Shown here: piece by piece, positions 5,196-6,605 of the stretch | Position numbering within the stretch: the stretch's first letter is position 1 | How the letters are laid out: each line of letters starts with the position of its first letter | NCBI GenBank assembly: GCA_910576975.1 | Contig: CAJTJY010000040.1 | Span: 9,989-16,593 of the forward strand | DNA: 6,605 nucleotides | Direction: 5' to 3' | Origin: an uncultured Lachnospiraceae bacterium | GTDB lineage: Bacteria > Bacillota > Clostridia > Lachnospirales > Lachnospiraceae | Program-made: the position numbers and the translations under genes | Notes under the pieces: generated by a model | Database searches by the model: none | What the model was told of the DNA's origin: nothing | The model's input: the letters and a program-made list of their open reading frames with translations, nothing else

Positions 5196-6467
5196 ATGAA
5201 AATACTGATTGTAGGAAGCGGCGGACGTGAACATGCGATTGCAGCTAGCGCGGCAAAAAGCCCGAAAGTGGAAAAGATCTATTGCGCGCCGGGGAATGCG
5301 GGGATTGCAATGATCGCAGAGTGCGTTGCGATTGGAGCGATGGAGTTTGACAAGCTTTTGTCCTTTGCAAAGGAAAAGCAAGTCGACTTTACCATTATCG
5401 GCATGGATGATCCGTTAGTTGGCGGCGTGGTGGATGCGTTTGAAGCGCAAGGGTTAAAAGTATTCGGTCCCCGCAAAAATGCGGCTATCCTAGAAGGCAG
5501 CAAGGCATTTTCCAAGGACCTTATGAAGAAATATGGCATTCCGACAGCAGCGTATGAGACCTTTGACGATCCCCAAAAAGCGCTTGCTTATCTGGAAATG
5601 GCAAAAATGCCCATTGTGCTGAAAGCCGACGGGCTTGCCCTTGGGAAAGGCGTGCTCATCTGCCAGAATCTTGAGGAGGCAAAGGCGGGCGTCAAGGAGA
5701 TCATGGAGGACAAGAAATTTGGTTCTGCCGGAAACCATATGGTAGTGGAAGAATTTATGACAGGGCGAGAGGTTTCCGTGTTATCCTTTGTAGATGGAAA
5801 AACGATTCGCGTCATGTCTTCTGCCCAGGATCATAAGCGGGCAAAGGATAAAGATCAGGGACTGAATACCGGAGGAATGGGAACGTTTTCCCCCAGTCCT
5901 TTCTATACGAAAGAAGTGGACCAGTTCTGCAAAAAATATATTTATCAGGCTACTGTGGACGCCATGGCGGCAGAAGGGCGTCCCTTTGTGGGAATAATTT
6001 TCTTTGGCCTGATGCTGACAGAGGATGGCCCGAAAGTGCTAGAATATAATGCGCGTTTCGGCGATCCAGAAGCGCAGGTGGTGCTGCCACGCATGAAAAA
6101 TGACATGGTGGAAGTAATGGAAGCTTGCGTCGAGGGCAGGCTGGACGAGATTGACCTGCAGTTTGAAGACAATGCGGCAGTCTGCGTAGTGCTTGCCTCC
6201 GAGGGATATCCGGTGTCCTATGAGAAAGGATTTGAAATCAAGGGCATGGAGAGATTTGAGACAGAAGAGGGCTATTACTGTTTTCATGCAGGCACGGCTT
6301 TCAAAGATGGCAGAATCGTTACCAACGGCGGACGTGTGCTTGGCATTACGGCGAAAGGGGCGGACTTGAAAGAAGCCCGTGCCAATGCCTATCAGGCGGC
6401 AGAGTGGGTGGAATTTGACAATAAGTATATGCGTCATGATATTGGAAAGGCGATTGACGAGGCATAG
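5196..6467 (+). CDS. purD: PurD, phosphoribosylamine-glycine ligase (GAR synthetase)
   Basis: The product is 423 residues, a normal length. PurD is an ATP-grasp enzyme joining phosphoribosylamine and glycine to form GAR, the second step of purine synthesis. Visible parts are the N-domain VGSGGREHA (6-14) and PGNAG (32-36); the ATP-grasp glycine-rich segment LKADGLALGKGV (142-153); QDHKRAKDKDQG (211-222) followed by NTGGMGTFSP (224-233), the family signature; and metal/phosphate-site LEYNARFGDPEAQVVLPR (282-299). The C-terminal domain includes GYPVSYEKG, HAGT and GGRVLGIT (378-385). The usual GPE-x-PL motif reads GMDDPL at 69-74, which I believe is normal in this lineage. It is the last visible operon gene; no purH lies between purN and purD. 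Downstream is only the second repeat copy and no clear terminator. Confidence 0.97.
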   Translation: MKILIVGSGGREHAIAASAAKSPKVEKIYCAPGNAGIAMIAECVAIGAMEFDKLLSFAKEKQVDFTIIGMDDPLVGGVVDAFEAQGLKVFGPRKNAAILEGSKAFSKDLMKKYGIPTAAYETFDDPQKALAYLEMAKMPIVLKADGLALGKGVLICQNLEEAKAGVKEIMEDKKFGSAGNHMVVEEFMTGREVSVLSFVDGKTIRVMSSAQDHKRAKDKDQGLNTGGMGTFSPSPFYTKEVDQFCKKYIYQATVDAMAAEGRPFVGIIFFGLMLTEDGPKVLEYNARFGDPEAQVVLPRMKNDMVEVMEACVEGRLDEIDLQFEDNAAVCVVLASEGYPVSYEKGFEIKGMERFETEEGYYCFHAGTAFKDGRIVTNGGRVLGITAKGADLKEARANAYQAAEWVEFDNKYMRHDIGKAIDEA

Positions 6468-6539
6468 GGAGACAGAAACGAAGATCAGGGTCCTTATGCG
6501 AAAGAGGCTGCCGCACTAAGATATTCACTTGTTGAAAAG

Positions 6540-6564
6540 GTCTTGCCGCTCATGCGGCAAAGAC
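6540..6564 (+). other. Bulged hairpin in copy B
   Basis: GTCTTGCCGC (6540-6549) pairs with GCGGCAAAGAC (6554-6564) around a TCAT loop, ten pairs with one bulged A on the 3' side. The equivalent hairpin in copy A (2622-2647) has the same lower GTCT/AGAC stem and a bulged T at the same place, with a different upper stem. No U-run follows, so it is not a convincing terminator of the pur operon. Confidence 0.8.
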
Positions 6565-6583
6565 AGAATGCACAAAATCACTC

Positions 6584-6601
6584 TGGGAAGCTAGCTTCCC
6601 A
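6584..6601. repeat. 18-base perfect palindrome inside copy B
   Basis: TGGGAAGCTAGCTTCCCA is fully self-complementary and corresponds to 2667-2684 in copy A. It differs from that copy only by two A-T pairs replaced by G-C pairs. Confidence 0.92.
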
Positions 6602-6605
6602 AGAT

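Larger units (their letters stand above)
6535..6605. repeat. Structured repeat element, copy B, cut by the window edge
   Basis: This stretch aligns with 2617-2685 of copy A in the same orientation with about three small gaps. AAAAGGTCTTGC is identical in both (6535-6546 and 2617-2628), TGCACAAAA is identical (6569-6577 and 2652-2660), and the AAGCTAGCTT centre is identical. Similarity probably extends left to about 6513 (GCACT...ATTC) and perhaps to AAAGAG at 6501-6506, but weakly. The right arm, if present, lies beyond 6605. The gap 6468-6534 shows no gene; no rho-independent terminator is evident in the 138 bases after purD. Confidence 0.8.

Noticed and set aside
6540..6580. Hairpin after purD as a rho-independent terminator of the operon
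   Set aside because: The stem is good but is followed by AGAATGCACAAAA on this strand, not a thymine run, and it is shared with copy A, where it is plainly part of the repeat.

Overview
The window is a low-to-moderate GC Firmicutes chromosome segment, most likely from a gut-type Clostridia of the family Lachnospiraceae. The basis is strong AGGAGG-type ribosome binding sites before nearly every gene, a vegetative-type promoter, protein sequences that read like Lachnospiraceae homologues (PurD with GMDDPLVGG, PurE with HTTSLGGRDSL, a long M29 aminopeptidase), and tight co-directional packing. All real genes are on the + strand. Taxonomy is inferred from sequence recognition only.

Layout. (1) 26-349: a small basic membrane protein with three predicted membrane segments, resembling DUF6142. 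(2) 449-2551: a 700-residue cytosolic M29-type metallo-aminopeptidase with all expected metal ligands in its C-terminal half and a long N-terminal region of unknown role. (3) 2552-2893: a non-coding gap holding a 216-bp structured inverted-repeat element (2568-2783), whose right end runs into a strong promoter (TTGACA-16-TAAAAT with an extended -10), then a short 5' leader. (4) 2894-6467: a compact purine operon, purE-purM-purN-purD. (5) 6468-6605: non-coding, holding a second, diverged copy of the structured element, cut by the window edge.

How the genes work together. PurD makes glycinamide ribonucleotide (GAR), PurN formylates it, PurM closes the imidazole ring to give AIR, and PurE handles the carboxylation stage that follows. 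These are alternate early steps of de novo IMP synthesis; purF, purL/Q/S, purK, purC, purB and purH are not in the window. purM and purN overlap by 7 bases, so they are probably translationally coupled. The aminopeptidase and the small membrane protein have no evident link to purine synthesis and are separated from the operon by the repeat and its promoter.

The most interesting signal is the repeat. Two copies, one on each side of the purine operon and in the same orientation, share conserved blocks. Both carry an 18-base perfect palindrome around AAGCTAGCTT that differs between the copies only by paired, compensatory changes, and a second hairpin with the same bulge position. This looks like a dispersed structured element (miniature inverted-repeat or structured-RNA type). 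The upstream copy also appears to supply most of the -35 box of the purine promoter.
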